From Adineta ricciae (taxonomy: Eukaryota > Rotifera > Eurotatoria > Adinetida > Adinetidae), in assembly GCA_905250025.1 (NCBI GenBank), contig CAJNOJ010000212.1, positions 62,001 to 126,000 of the forward strand: a DNA stretch of 64,000 nt, in the 5' to 3' direction. Below, in pieces: positions 1-10,941 of this stretch. Each line of letters opens with the position of its first letter. Position 1 is the stretch's first letter. A program made the translations under genes and the position numbers. Under the pieces are notes generated by a model, which made no database searches, was not told the DNA's origin, and worked only from the letters and a program-made list of their open reading frames with translations.

Positions 1-1284
1 GACATCTTAACAAGAATGGGCTTCTTCATCAATGATCTGCATCAACAAATACAACAACTACACCAAGAACAAAATATTACTGAAATCTTTACAGTTTATC
101 GTGGACAAGGTCTATCCAAGGACGATTTTGAGCAATTACAGCAGAACAAGAAAGGAATAATGTCATTCAATAATTTTCTCTCAACTAGTAGATTTTACGA
201 CATCGCATTTAACTTTGCACGAAAGAATGCAAACAATCCTCATTTGATGGGAATTGTTTTTGTCATGGAAATCAATCCGACGCAATCAACAATATCATTC
301 GCGTCGGTCCGAAACATCAGTGCTATCGCACAGGAGGATGAAGTATTATTTTCTATGCATAGTGTATTTCGAATTGATGACGTCAAACAAATGGGTGACA
401 ATGCGAAAATATTCGAAGTTCATTTGACACTCACGAATGATAAGGATAAACAATTAAATGAGCTTACCGAACGCATGCGAGAAGAGAGCTTTCCCGACGA
501 GGACGGATGGTATAGAATGGGTCTATTGCTGGAAAGAGTGGGCCAAAATAATAAAGCTGAAGAAGTCTACCAAATGTTACTTGATCGAGAAACAAAGAAA
601 AGTGGAAAAGCATTAATTTACCATCAACTTGGTTCAATTGAATATAATCGAGGAGAATACCAGAAAGCAATCGGATACTATGAAAAATCACTTGCTATCA
701 ATGAAAACAGTCTTTCTTCCACTGATCCCGAATTAGCCAAATCGTACAACAACATCGGTAATGTTTATTTTAATGTTGGTGACCATCGAAGAGCGCTCCA
801 ATCTCACGAGAAGGCACTTGCTATTTTGCAACGAGCACTTGTTCCAAATCATCTAACACTGTCTTCATTATACAACAACATCGGTGCCGTATATTCGATG
901 ACGGGTGACTGTTGCAAGGCACTTTCATACTATGAAGAAGCACTTGCGATTCAGCAACAATCGCTTCCTCCCACTCATCCTCATTTAGCAATGTCACACA
1001 CCAACATCGCCAATATGCACAACACGATGTGTGATTATAGAAAAGCACTTGCGTCTTATGAAAAAGTCCTTGTACTTCAACAACAATCGCTGCCACCAAA
1101 CCATCCTGATTTGGCGATGTCACACAATAACATTGGTGTGGTGTATGATAATATGAAAGATTATTCCAAAGCTTGTGCATATTTCGAATGTGCTCTGCAA
1201 ATCGCACATCAAACATTACCTTCACATCATCCCAAACTTTACGAATACAAAAGTAATCTTGAACACGCGAAAACGAAATGTTGA
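1..1284 (+). CDS. ADP-ribosyltransferase (R-S-EXE type) with kinesin-light-chain-like TPRs, 5' partial
   Basis: The frame is open from base 1 (first codons D-I-L-T-R-M), so the gene starts left of the window. By comparison with the complete paralogue at 6751-9624 about 250 N-terminal residues are missing. Visible parts: an ART catalytic domain with the arginine motif YRGQ, the serine motif FLSTSR, and QEDEVLFS, which supplies the EXE pair typical of arginine-specific mono-ADP-ribosyltransferases. About five 42-residue TPRs of kinesin light chain type follow, each ending in ALAI-like helices and a P-x-HP linker. The likely role is NAD-dependent ADP-ribosylation of a protein partner chosen by the TPR array; the substrate is unknown. 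No signal peptide can be judged because the start is missing. The stop at 1282-1284 is clean and no intron interrupts the visible part. Confidence 0.88.
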   Translation, partial: DILTRMGFFINDLHQQIQQLHQEQNITEIFTVYRGQGLSKDDFEQLQQNKKGIMSFNNFLSTSRFYDIAFNFARKNANNPHLMGIVFVMEINPTQSTISFASVRNISAIAQEDEVLFSMHSVFRIDDVKQMGDNAKIFEVHLTLTNDKDKQLNELTERMREESFPDEDGWYRMGLLLERVGQNNKAEEVYQMLLDRETKKSGKALIYHQLGSIEYNRGEYQKAIGYYEKSLAINENSLSSTDPELAKSYNNIGNVYFNVGDHRRALQSHEKALAILQRALVPNHLTLSSLYNNIGAVYSMTGDCCKALSYYEEALAIQQQSLPPTHPHLAMSHTNIANMHNTMCDYRKALASYEKVLVLQQQSLPPNHPDLAMSHNNIGVVYDNMKDYSKACAYFECALQIAHQTLPSHHPKLYEYKSNLEHAKTKC

Positions 1285-3339
1285 GATTGGATAGTATCAC
1301 GTATGTAACGATATTGAAATTTTTACTAAAGGAACTGCAATTAAATTATGACTCCTTTTGTAAAAAAATTTTGTAATTGAAGTTTATGTGAATCTCAACT
1401 TATTCAGTAACATTGCAATCTTATTGGACATTTAAGGCACATCGAAATCTTTGTCTAATACTGAACAAAACAATACTTTTCTTTTAAACTAGTTCATACC
1501 ATAAGAACACTGTTTTACTTGACACTGCTAACAAACTTGTGTGACCGATTTCTTGGAAGAACATACACAACATCGTTATGATTATGTTTCGTTAGTTTGA
1601 ACTACGCAAATGAGCGAGTGCTTGCAATACCTTAGAGTTAGCTGAACACGTTCTAAACACAATAGGTTTCTGTTTTAAGTTTGGTAGTGAAGCGATGATA
1701 TTACTCCGTATTGACTAAGAAAATCTTGGACGCCATTAGCTTCATTGAACAAAGGTTTGCTTTGTGCTTAAGCAATTGTAGCAAAGATAAGAGCAGATCT
1801 AATTGAAAGACGCATGTTGGGAGATACTTTAGCAGTAAATTGACAGAAGAATCGTTAGATTTCATGTCGCAGCTTTAATACGATCGTTTGTCAAGAAACA
1901 AACGGATAGATTCATTCCCGCATCTATTGGAATTTTATCACTATTACGAACTGGTTTTTGTTAATAACACACTGACATTTGCTGAAAAGATAGAATGTTG
2001 AATGTACCTGCCACTAATGGACAGAATGAGAACTGCTATGTAGGATTTATACGTAAATATGTGTGAATAGATCATTAAGGAATCGATTTAAAAAAATAAC
2101 ATTCAATAGGATATTGCATCGTTTTCTTCATATCACTTATAGTAACATACGCTGTGTCTTCGTGATCACAGGTCATCTTACGCCATATATTTTTTAAAAT
2201 TTTTGTATGAAGATTAAAGACGGATGATATCGGATACCATCACATTCTATTCGACTTTGTTCGTTCGCCCTTTTCAGTCATTTTTTTCTTTCTTCTTTGG
2301 TCGCATATATAACCGCAGTCATTCAATATCTAGTACACTACTCAAATATTTGCATAGTTTTTGTTTTAGTATAGTTCTACTAGACTTAAATATGTGCGTA
2401 TATACTTTTTCGATGTTAGTTATTGAATAACAATGAAGTGCGTGTACAGCATCTGTTACAGAAAAAAAAAACAGTGCAGATAAGAGAGCTCGTGTGATAG
2501 TACAAGTATATTCAATTGTATAAATTTCACTCAAGCAATATGAACGCCAACGCGACTCAACAGGGAAAACAATGGTACTTGAATCATGCGCAAAGACACC
2601 GAATGTGGAATGACGAAATCATTGAAGAAGACGTAAAATTGATCTAAATGTCCATAAATGAATCGAACGAAGCTTCTTTTGCTGACCTTGCTTTTATTTC
2701 TAACGCCATTAGCTACATATGTGCATCGAGATATAAAGATTTGACAAGACATAGTCAAGAAACTAAACATAAATTATAAATGAACAGCAAAACAAATCGC
2801 TATTAGTGAGAATGTCATTTTTTCTGATATGACGGTGAAATCTTAATATTAACACTCGATGATATATGAAGTCAATCGTCCAAAATCGGTTAACGCAGCG
2901 TTTACACAGACATATCTGGCGGATAGGGTATTGCATTGAAACACTGTTACTTTGGAGATTATGGAATTTATGGAGATGGGAAACGAAAGCTGAAATATAA
3001 TACCAGTTCAGTGTAAATATGTTCACACTTGATGTACACTTTGAAGATATTCTTTACGAAACAATAAAACAAGGGACTCTCATACTCTATTTATTTCACA
3101 GAGATTTATTCTCATATCGTACAAGTGTGACTCTATCCGGCATACTCGAACACTTTATATGGAAATCAAAACAATGTATTTAATCATGTTTTATTGTGAA
3201 GCTTTATTTTCGTTATTAAATATCAGCGCTAACTAAGAGTTAAATGGAAATCTAATAGAAATAGTAGAAAAAAAATCAAGCTGTATGGTAAGTTAAGATA
3301 GCTGCGAACGGAAAATGTTTTCAAAGCATGTAGAGTGTT
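1285..3339. other. intergenic, no gene recognised
   Basis: AT-rich sequence between the first ART-TPR gene and the 3' end of the EF-hand gene. Short open frames on both strands (for example 2224-2430, 2763-3026) have low-complexity, Phe/Ser/His-rich translations with no motif. I see no RNA gene and no clear repeat. Confidence 0.5.
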
Positions 3340-4964
3340 TTATAACTTGGCTTCGGTACTACTAAAACCAGTAGAACCAACATTCGAACTATTGCCAGCA
3401 CCGTATGAGTACGATGATGATTTATAGGTTACTGAACGAAAACCATTACTTTCGTCATCACTATAACCACCTCGGTAACCGGTACTTCCTATAATATGCA
3501 AAAAATGGACATTTGTTAATTTGGAGATTCGAGATAAATATGATGATGAATTCTTACCTAGAGTAGTTTCAGCATCAGCACCATAAGAGATATCTGAGCT
3601 AAGATATCTTGAACTAGAACCTGATGTTACACCCACTGGAATAGACTTAATACATGAAAGGAATAAATGAGAAAGAGATGTAAACAATCCATGTATACGT
3701 ACGATATCTTCAACTACACCAGCAGCACGAACTTGCCGTATCAGAGTGTCAGTATCAAGTAATTCATTTCCATAACGCGAGATATACGTTCTCGGATTTT
3801 CTTGAGTAACGCCCAATTGTTGAAATTTGCGAACAACTTGGGCGCTAGTCGGTTCATATTGGATNGACTTAATACATGAAAGGAATAAATGAGAAAGAGA
3901 TGTAAACAATCCATGTATACGTACGATATCTTCAACTACACCAGCAGCACGAACTTGCCGTATCAGAGTGTCAGTATCAAGTAATTCATTTCCATAACGC
4001 GAGATATACGTTCTCGGATTTTCTTGAGTAACGCCCAATTGTTGAAATTTGCGAACAACTTGGGCGCTAGTCGGTTCATATTGGATGATGACATTATGCG
4101 GCTGTTCGTATTCTCTAGTTTCTTCAGATCGTTCAACGATGGTTTTTCGTTCACCAGCAGTAGTGTAAGGAAGCCAACGTTCGATGATGATGTCACCTAG
4201 AGTATACCAACCGAAATTTATCAAGGTAGATAATAAGAAAACAACGAAAAATCTCACTAACGTGGTGGAGCGGGTGGAGCTGGAATGCGTTCGATGATGA
4301 CCGATCGTGGTGGAGGTGGTAAAGCAGGAAGCTTTTTGATAATTGTTTCTGATGGAAGAGAATCTGGTTGTACTGGTGGTCTTTCACGAAGAATTATTGG
4401 AGGAAGTCGAGGCGCAGGTGGCTCTTCTTGTCTGATGCGAAGCGGAGGCAATGGAGCCTGTTGAGGTGGACGCACTTCTTTGATAATAAGTGGCTACAAA
4501 TAAACAACGATTAGGAAAGAGATCAAATGGAAAGAAATTCAATTTACGCCTGCTGGTGGTGCAGGCGGTGGTTGAAAAAAACGAATTTGAATGCGTTGTT
4601 CGTATGTTCGGACATCGACAGGCATGTCTCGTCGAATGATTTGTGGATGTGGATCCACATAAAGACCTTCACCTCGTACTTCAGCACCATACTTAGACCA
4701 AAGAGAATTGGTTTCAGCAGTATAACTAGCAGCTTTATTAATCGTGCTAATGTCCGAAACATCATAATCATGTTTTGATCGATACGACGATGATTCGTAA
4801 CGACTATTGTAACCAGAGCCCGAACCAGCAACATAGTTTGCAAGTTCCTTTTGGTCAATTACACCGTCTCCATCGGTATCAATTTCTGAGAAAAGTCCAC
4901 TTGCAGTACCACTATCTTTTCGCGACTTCGATGAGTGCGTGAGGCGTTCGTAATTGGTTGACAT
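3340..4964 (-). CDS. EF-hand / proline-rich / ERWLPY-domain cytoskeletal-type protein, 5 exons
   Basis: Phase-checked exons: 4964-4548, 4493-4262, 4196-3921, 3635-3558 and 3488-3340, giving 383 aa. The 3644-3864 copy of exon 3 is skipped as an assembly duplicate. Order along the protein: Ser-rich N-terminus; one canonical EF-hand loop at about residues 27-38 (DTDGDGVIDQKE); a Tyr/Ser-rich stretch; a proline-rich segment with repeated VIIER/IILRER-type blocks; a conserved-looking core beginning DIIIERWLPY and continuing through NVIIQYEP and GVTQENPRTYISRYG; and a Ser/Gly/Tyr-rich tail. Repeated VIIER-type charged/valine blocks recall alveolin/articulin-type membrane-skeleton proteins, but that link is inference. 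A Ca2+-responsive structural role is plausible. No signal peptide or TM segment. Exon 3 is duplicated across an assembly N. Confidence 0.72.
3644..4086. repeat. 221-bp direct duplication across an N (assembly join)
   Basis: Bases 3644-3864 and 3866-4086 read identically by eye and are separated by the single N at 3865. The copied unit contains the 3' half of exon 3 of the EF-hand gene and the start of its intron. Two contig ends that overlap but were joined with a one-base gap would give exactly this, so I treat it as an artefact. Confidence 0.9.
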
Positions 4965-5027
4965 ACTTCTACAACTGCGTTATTGAAAGAAAGTGAGTAA
5001 CAGTGAAGTATCGACTATGACGAGCAT

Positions 5028-5036
5028 CTTTATATA
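5028..5036 (-). promoter_or_regulatory. TATA box of the EF-hand gene
   Basis: On the minus strand the sequence TATATAAAG lies 64 bp upstream of the ATG at 4964, which suits a short 5' UTR. It is the best TATA match near this start; the transcription start itself is not visible. Confidence 0.45.
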
Positions 5037-6750
5037 CCCACCAAAAATATATAATTTCTCTCTCTCTCTTCCTTCTTACCGCAGTATTTCAGCATTTTCC
5101 CTTTCCCTTATGAAAATGATATTCATGAAAAAAATCCCTTCTTATTAAATCTGACAGCATTCTTCACCAGATCAAAGTAAATAGATATGTCTCGTTGAAA
5201 GAAAACAAATCGGATGGTTGTATTTGAGAAATAATTTGAGTATCGCATTTGAATAAGGTAACTGTAGAAGATGTGGGAGGAAAATGTAAGAAAAAGGTAG
5301 GGGGTAAATATAAAGGTATATAATTTTAAACGCAAAAAGATGAAATTTATCCGAGATCGGTCACTGTTTTCTTTTTCAATGGAAAAAAACATTTTTGTCA
5401 TTGATCCTTTATGAAATATGACGAATACTTCCCTTGTTACTATATTGAATCAAGCGAAAAAAAATATATGTGTTGTTTTGTTATTGTTTGCCTAAGTGAG
5501 ACGAATGATTATGTTGGATTTGGATCATAGTGAAATCCAAGTTGGATTGAGTTGTGTGGTTTGGTGTAATTGCAAAACATTTTCATCAAACTTGCACGCA
5601 TTTTTCTCCGTCGGGGTTTCAACATTGTCTTTTTAAAAGTATATTAAGTCTTTGATGAAAGACATTATCGAATTTTGACCGTTAAGTTATTCAGCACGGA
5701 ATAATGTTTTATTGTCGCACTATGTACGAGACAGGAACACAACATACTCGTCATCCAGGAAAGAATTATCGATGGCAAATGAACTCGAGCATCCTTTTTT
5801 TGATAAAAGCAATTCAAAGCTTCCATTGTTGACATTATTTGTAGAAGATGTTCATTACTTACTATTTAAAGGTAGCTTTTAACACAAATAAAACCGACAA
5901 ATGATCATAAGATCGAAAGAATCGGCAAATTAACAAGTGTACAACTTAAGTCGCAGCGACTGAAACTTTCACCCATATTTCCACAAAACAATCAGTTTCA
6001 TTGAATTTTTTATAAATCTTTTAATACTAGAATCTTATCACTTAATAATCTTTATTGATAAAAGTAAAAATACCTTGTATTGTATTCGCGGTTATTATAT
6101 TCATACTTTCATTCACTCCCCAATATCGCAACTAATCTATATCTCATCTCAATTCTCATCCGTGCAGTATGATACGATTCTTTTGGAAAGTTTCCCAGTG
6201 GCTGTTATTGACAAGTTTCGACTTACCATCAATGTATTTCGAGACTTAATTCCGCGATTTTGTGTCGAATTTAAAATTCTTAACTGTTTGCTGCAAAACA
6301 TTTCTTCTTTCATACGACCAGTATCTACATGACATGAAACTTTCATATATTGTCTATGTAGACGTTGATAAATTGATATTGTATTTCGCATAATTATTTT
6401 CGAGCTATTCATTGCGATTACTTTCATCCTAACGTACGGTAATCACTGATAAATGATAATACTTAAATCTAGATTATACATTTCTATGAAAGACATCAAT
6501 TTGAAGAAGAAAAAGAATCTATTTATATATTTCGATTGCCTATGACAAGCATTATATGTAATTTTCTGCTGTGAGTTAGTCAACTGTGACAATCTTGATT
6601 TTTTTCGATTCGTTACATTTATCAATTGTATAGGAAAGATAAAAATGAAGATGAAAAATACCAAAAGGAAGTATTGACTATCTAAATGAAATCATTTTGC
6701 TTATTTTATTTATAAACATAACTTTTACACACTTTCATTTACGATAACTC
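5037..6750. other. intergenic, no gene recognised
   Basis: AT-rich spacer between the divergent EF-hand gene and the second ART-TPR gene. Open frames at 5123-5401 and 6075-6427 are short, overlap on both strands and lack motifs. A CT-rich run (5054-5073) is present. I see nothing else. Confidence 0.5.
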
Positions 6751-9624
6751 ATGGAAAGCTGGAAACTTCCAAAAACAAATTCATCGAGCAACACAGAAAA
6801 AGTCAAACAATTCCAATATATCAACAATGACAATGATATCATACAACGACGTTTCAATTTTCAAAAGACACAAGACACCATCTTTATTTGGTTGAAAACT
6901 AACGACACAAATTGTCAAGATTCAATTCAACAACTTCAACAAATTGTTAGTTCTGTCAATATTTTTGACGATAGTGATGAATGTGTTGATTATATTACTA
7001 ACATTACAGATAATAGAGTCTGTTTGATTATCGCAACGTCTCTGGCACAATATACAATACCTTGTATACATGAACTTTCGCATCTGCATTATATTTTCGT
7101 TTTCGGTAATTCTACCACATACGATAACGAATGGAAGAAAGAATGGTCAAAAGTAACAGATGTTTTCACAGAAGTAACGATTCTTTGTAAAGCACTCAAA
7201 CAATTAAGCCATCAATGTCAACAGAACGATATACCTATCAGTTTTGTAATGCCTGGTGAGAAACTGAACAAATTGGATCCATCTTTTATGTATACACAAA
7301 TTATGAAGGACATCTTGTTGACTATCGAATACAAAGAAGAACATATCAAAGAATATTGCAACTATTGTTGCGATATATATGCTGACAAACCTCAGACTTT
7401 AATCAGCATTCGACAATTCGAATATGAATACAATAAAAAATCACCTGTATGGTGCTACAGTTACTATGATTTTCTCTATCCTATGCTTAATCGTTCCTTG
7501 AGAGTGATGGATGGAGATATTATCAGGCAAATGGGATTCTTTATCACTGATCTTCATCGAAATATCGAACAACTGCACAAAGAACAGTATGCTGCTAATT
7601 CTTCTAATGAGTCGTTTACAGTCTACCGGGGCCAAGCATTATCCAAACCAAAATTTGATCAGCTAATAAAAGCCAAACGTGGACTGATATCATTCAACAA
7701 TTTTTTGTCTACTTCTAGAGACTGTGCCGTGGCACAGATGTTTGGTGAAAGCAATGCGGTAATTCCGGATCATGTAGGAGTTATCTTTGTTATGAAGATA
7801 GTTCCTACTCAATCAACGACACCATTTGCTTCGATACACACGATGAGTAACTATCAGGACGAAAAAGAAATTCTCTTTTCGATGCATACAATATTCCGTA
7901 TAAACGAAATTGAATCAATCGGTGACGGTAATAGAATATATAAAGTTGATTTATCACTCACCAGTGATAACGATAACGATCTATATGAACTTACACAATT
8001 TATTAAGCAAGAAAGTTATCTTCACGGTCAAAACTGGTTTCGATTGGCGCAATTGCTGATAGACGTTGGACAACAAAATGCAGCAGAACCTATTTCTCAA
8101 TCGTTACTCAACGACAATTTTAGTAATCATGAAGCACAGAAAATTTCTAATCAACTTGGCACAATAAAACTCGAGCAAGGAAAATACTCAGAAGCTCTTG
8201 CATTGTATCAAGAAGTATTTTCAAATAGAATAGCATCCTTTTCACCGAGTTATCCTAGTTCGACTGCACCCTATACTAACATGGGTCAGGTACATGATGA
8301 GGAAATACTCATGATTCCAGCAGAATCACTTCCACCCAATCTTCCTGGTTTGGCTGATTCCTACACGAACATGGGCCTAGTGCATTATAGAATGGGTAAC
8401 TACGCTAGTGCACTTGAATATCACCGGAAAGCACTTATGATTAAGAGAAAATTATTTTCACCGAACCATTCTAGCTTGGCTGCAACCTATACCAATATTG
8501 GTGTAGTGCATCGAGAGATGGGTAACTACGTTGGTGCACTTGAATGTCATGAAACAGCACTTGCAATTCAAGCAGAATCACTTCCGCCGAATCATCCTAG
8601 TATGGCTGCATCTTATACTAACATTGGTGTGGTGTACCGTGAGATGGGCAATTTCACCAGTGCACTTGAATGTCATACGAAGGCACTTGCGATTGAAGCA
8701 GAATCTCTTCCACTGAATCATCCTACTCTGGCTGCATCCTATACTAACATTGGTGTAGTATATCATGATATGGGTAATTATGCTAATGCGCTTGAATATC
8801 ATGAGAAAGCGCTGGCAATTAGGACAGAATTACTTCCATCAAAACATCCTAGTTTAGCTGATTCCTACACGAACATTGGTCTAGTGCACCGCGAGATGGG
8901 TAATTACGTTAGTGCACTTGAGTATCAAAGAAAAGCACTTGCGATCAAAAACGAATCACTTCCACTAAAACATCCTAGTTTAGCTGATTCTTACACGAAC
9001 ATTGGTTTGGTGCATCAAGGAATGGGTGATTACACGAGTGCACTTGAATATCATGAGAAGGCACTTGCGATCAAGAGAGAATCACTTCCGCCAAGTTTGG
9101 CTAATATAGCTGATTCTTACACGAATATTGGTCTGATATATCATGAAATGGGGAATTACACGAGCGCACTCGAATATCATGAAAAAGCACTTGCTATCAA
9201 AAACAAATCGCTTTCACCGAATCATCTTAGCGTGGCTGCATCATATGTCAATATTGGTATGACCTACCGTGAACTCGGAAATTGCGTTAGTGCGCTTGAA
9301 TATCATGAGAAAGCGCTTGCGATTCAATTGAAATTACTTCCACCGAACCATCCTAGTTTGGCTATATCCTATGTCAATATTGGCTTGGTGTATGAGAATA
9401 TGAGCGATCTTTTAAAAGAACGTTGTTATTTCGAAAAAGGATTGGGAATTTGGAGAAATATTCTTCCTGAAGACGATTCAAGAGTTATAGCGGTTTGTGA
9501 AAAACTCGGTTATGTCTATGTGAAAGAAGGAAAACATGGAAACGTTCTTATATTTTGCCCAGACAGCTTTGAAGTCAAGGAAGAAAGGAAATACTTCATA
9601 AAGAGACGCTTACGATCATCTTGA
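6751..9624 (+). CDS. ADP-ribosyltransferase with N-terminal receiver-like domain and about ten KLC-type TPRs
   Basis: Intact 957-aa single-exon gene. Residues about 1-30 are polar. About 35-140 form an alternating beta/alpha segment (TIFIWLKTN, CLIIATS, YIFVFGN) that looks like a receiver-type Rossmann fold. About 255-430 is the ART domain with YRGQ, FLSTSR and DEKEILFS (EXE), so all three catalytic motifs are kept. About 470-885 holds near-identical 42-residue TPRs (SYTNIGLVH..MGNY.SALEYHEKALAI..ESLPPNHPSLA). The first of these (around residue 515) has lost its middle. The C-terminus is basic. Expected role: NAD-dependent mono-ADP-ribosylation directed by a TPR scaffold; no target can be named. 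It is a tandem-family neighbour of the gene at 1-1284. The start is the first ATG after an AT-rich leader. Confidence 0.9.
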   Translation: MESWKLPKTNSSSNTEKVKQFQYINNDNDIIQRRFNFQKTQDTIFIWLKTNDTNCQDSIQQLQQIVSSVNIFDDSDECVDYITNITDNRVCLIIATSLAQYTIPCIHELSHLHYIFVFGNSTTYDNEWKKEWSKVTDVFTEVTILCKALKQLSHQCQQNDIPISFVMPGEKLNKLDPSFMYTQIMKDILLTIEYKEEHIKEYCNYCCDIYADKPQTLISIRQFEYEYNKKSPVWCYSYYDFLYPMLNRSLRVMDGDIIRQMGFFITDLHRNIEQLHKEQYAANSSNESFTVYRGQALSKPKFDQLIKAKRGLISFNNFLSTSRDCAVAQMFGESNAVIPDHVGVIFVMKIVPTQSTTPFASIHTMSNYQDEKEILFSMHTIFRINEIESIGDGNRIYKVDLSLTSDNDNDLYELTQFIKQESYLHGQNWFRLAQLLIDVGQQNAAEPISQSLLNDNFSNHEAQKISNQLGTIKLEQGKYSEALALYQEVFSNRIASFSPSYPSSTAPYTNMGQVHDEEILMIPAESLPPNLPGLADSYTNMGLVHYRMGNYASALEYHRKALMIKRKLFSPNHSSLAATYTNIGVVHREMGNYVGALECHETALAIQAESLPPNHPSMAASYTNIGVVYREMGNFTSALECHTKALAIEAESLPLNHPTLAASYTNIGVVYHDMGNYANALEYHEKALAIRTELLPSKHPSLADSYTNIGLVHREMGNYVSALEYQRKALAIKNESLPLKHPSLADSYTNIGLVHQGMGDYTSALEYHEKALAIKRESLPPSLANIADSYTNIGLIYHEMGNYTSALEYHEKALAIKNKSLSPNHLSVAASYVNIGMTYRELGNCVSALEYHEKALAIQLKLLPPNHPSLAISYVNIGLVYENMSDLLKERCYFEKGLGIWRNILPEDDSRVIAVCEKLGYVYVKEGKHGNVLIFCPDSFEVKEERKYFIKRRLRSS
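8220..9410 (+). repeat. 126-bp coding tandem repeats (TPR array)
   Basis: Within the ART-TPR gene the repeats are close copies in DNA as well as protein, with a 126-bp period (42 codons) and recurring blocks such as aacattggt and gaatatcatgagaaagc. This implies recent expansion by unequal exchange or gene conversion. One unit near 8281-8320 is internally deleted but stays in frame. Confidence 0.85.
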
Positions 9625-10941
9625 GAGTGAAAGCAAGAAATACCTAAATAATTTTACACTTGTCTTTACTCTGTTGTTTTGTGTTTATATTCAGCATATA
9701 CTCTGTTGATTTCATCGGAAGCTTTATAATAGACTAGAGAGATTACCCTGGTGGCAATTAAAAAGTAACTCTATCGAACGTTTCACACGTTGGAAAACTG
9801 TAGCAGACAGAAAGATCAATAACCGTGACACTACCGAAGCTCATTTCTGTGCTATCAAAAATAACTAAAACTGACCGTTTCACTAAGGTTCATTCTGAAC
9901 TACAGGAGTTCGCCCATTGAACTCATTTTTACTCTCAGGATATTCTTCACACTTATTCATCTCTTCATCGTCACTACAGACACAACCAACCACATTTACA
10001 TCCTATGATGTGTATTTTCAACTGAACCCGTTCATCATGCATCTTACTTTCATTTTCACCGATACCCTAATCGATACTTTAAACATTTCTCATACAACCT
10101 CACTATCAAGATAGAAAATAGCAACCAATATTAGACCAAGTTTTGAACAAATACGAATCATTCTAACGGCTATTTCTTTTCGATTCGTAATTAATACACA
10201 CTTTACTGCAAAAAATAAAATACACGCCTAAAAAAGAATATTTATTTTCTACTGTTTTTGACGTTCTTCATCGTTTTCACTCGTGATCATGTATTTAGGT
10301 CAAATAATATCCATAATAAATGAGTTTTGAATATTTTAGCTTAAATGCTTGTTTTTTTTTCAGAAGTTAGATCGTGTAATTCTCTACAGAACGAACGAAT
10401 CAACAATAATTGTACTGATTCAGCGCTACAATAATACTCTTTTCACCGAGTTCTGCATAGAATTATATGATCCAAGTCCTAAAAAAAAAATTTTAAGTAT
10501 ATAGATCATGCCATGAGAAACTCATTCGTTATGGGTATATTAATAACTTGTTTGAAAAAAGTACAATCGGATCATGAATCCAACTTTGTATGTTTATATT
10601 AAGTCAACGAAGACATGTAAGTTTCATATTTGATTTTTCACGAGAATGCACTTTTATCCTACGATTTAATTTGATCGTAGAATCAAAGAGTTTCTTTATC
10701 TCGTGGATGGCGTACAACAAAATCAATTGTATATTTATCAAATAATCCACCCTACTCAAACTTTTTTGATCATGCGCTCTGAAGGAAAAACTTCGTCTAG
10801 GATATGATTGCATCAATACATTATGATGCTTTCTCACGCACTGCCTATAAACATGAAAGGATTCGAGAATAGAATAAATTAATTAAAATTAATAATAAGC
10901 ATAAAAAAAACGAATTGCTCATTCGAAAAGAAATACAGTAA
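9625..10941. other. intergenic, no gene recognised
   Basis: AT-rich spacer. The short frames at 9917-10114 and 10604-10837 carry no recognisable motif. No RNA gene or clear repeat seen. Confidence 0.5.

Noticed and set aside
821..1300. 159-codon minus-strand open frame opposite the first ART-TPR gene
   Set aside because: It is an antisense shadow of the TPR array; the translation is a Cys/His/Val-rich peptide without motif.
3741..3935. minus-strand frames around the N at 3865
   Set aside because: Produced by the duplicated assembly segment and not by an extra exon.
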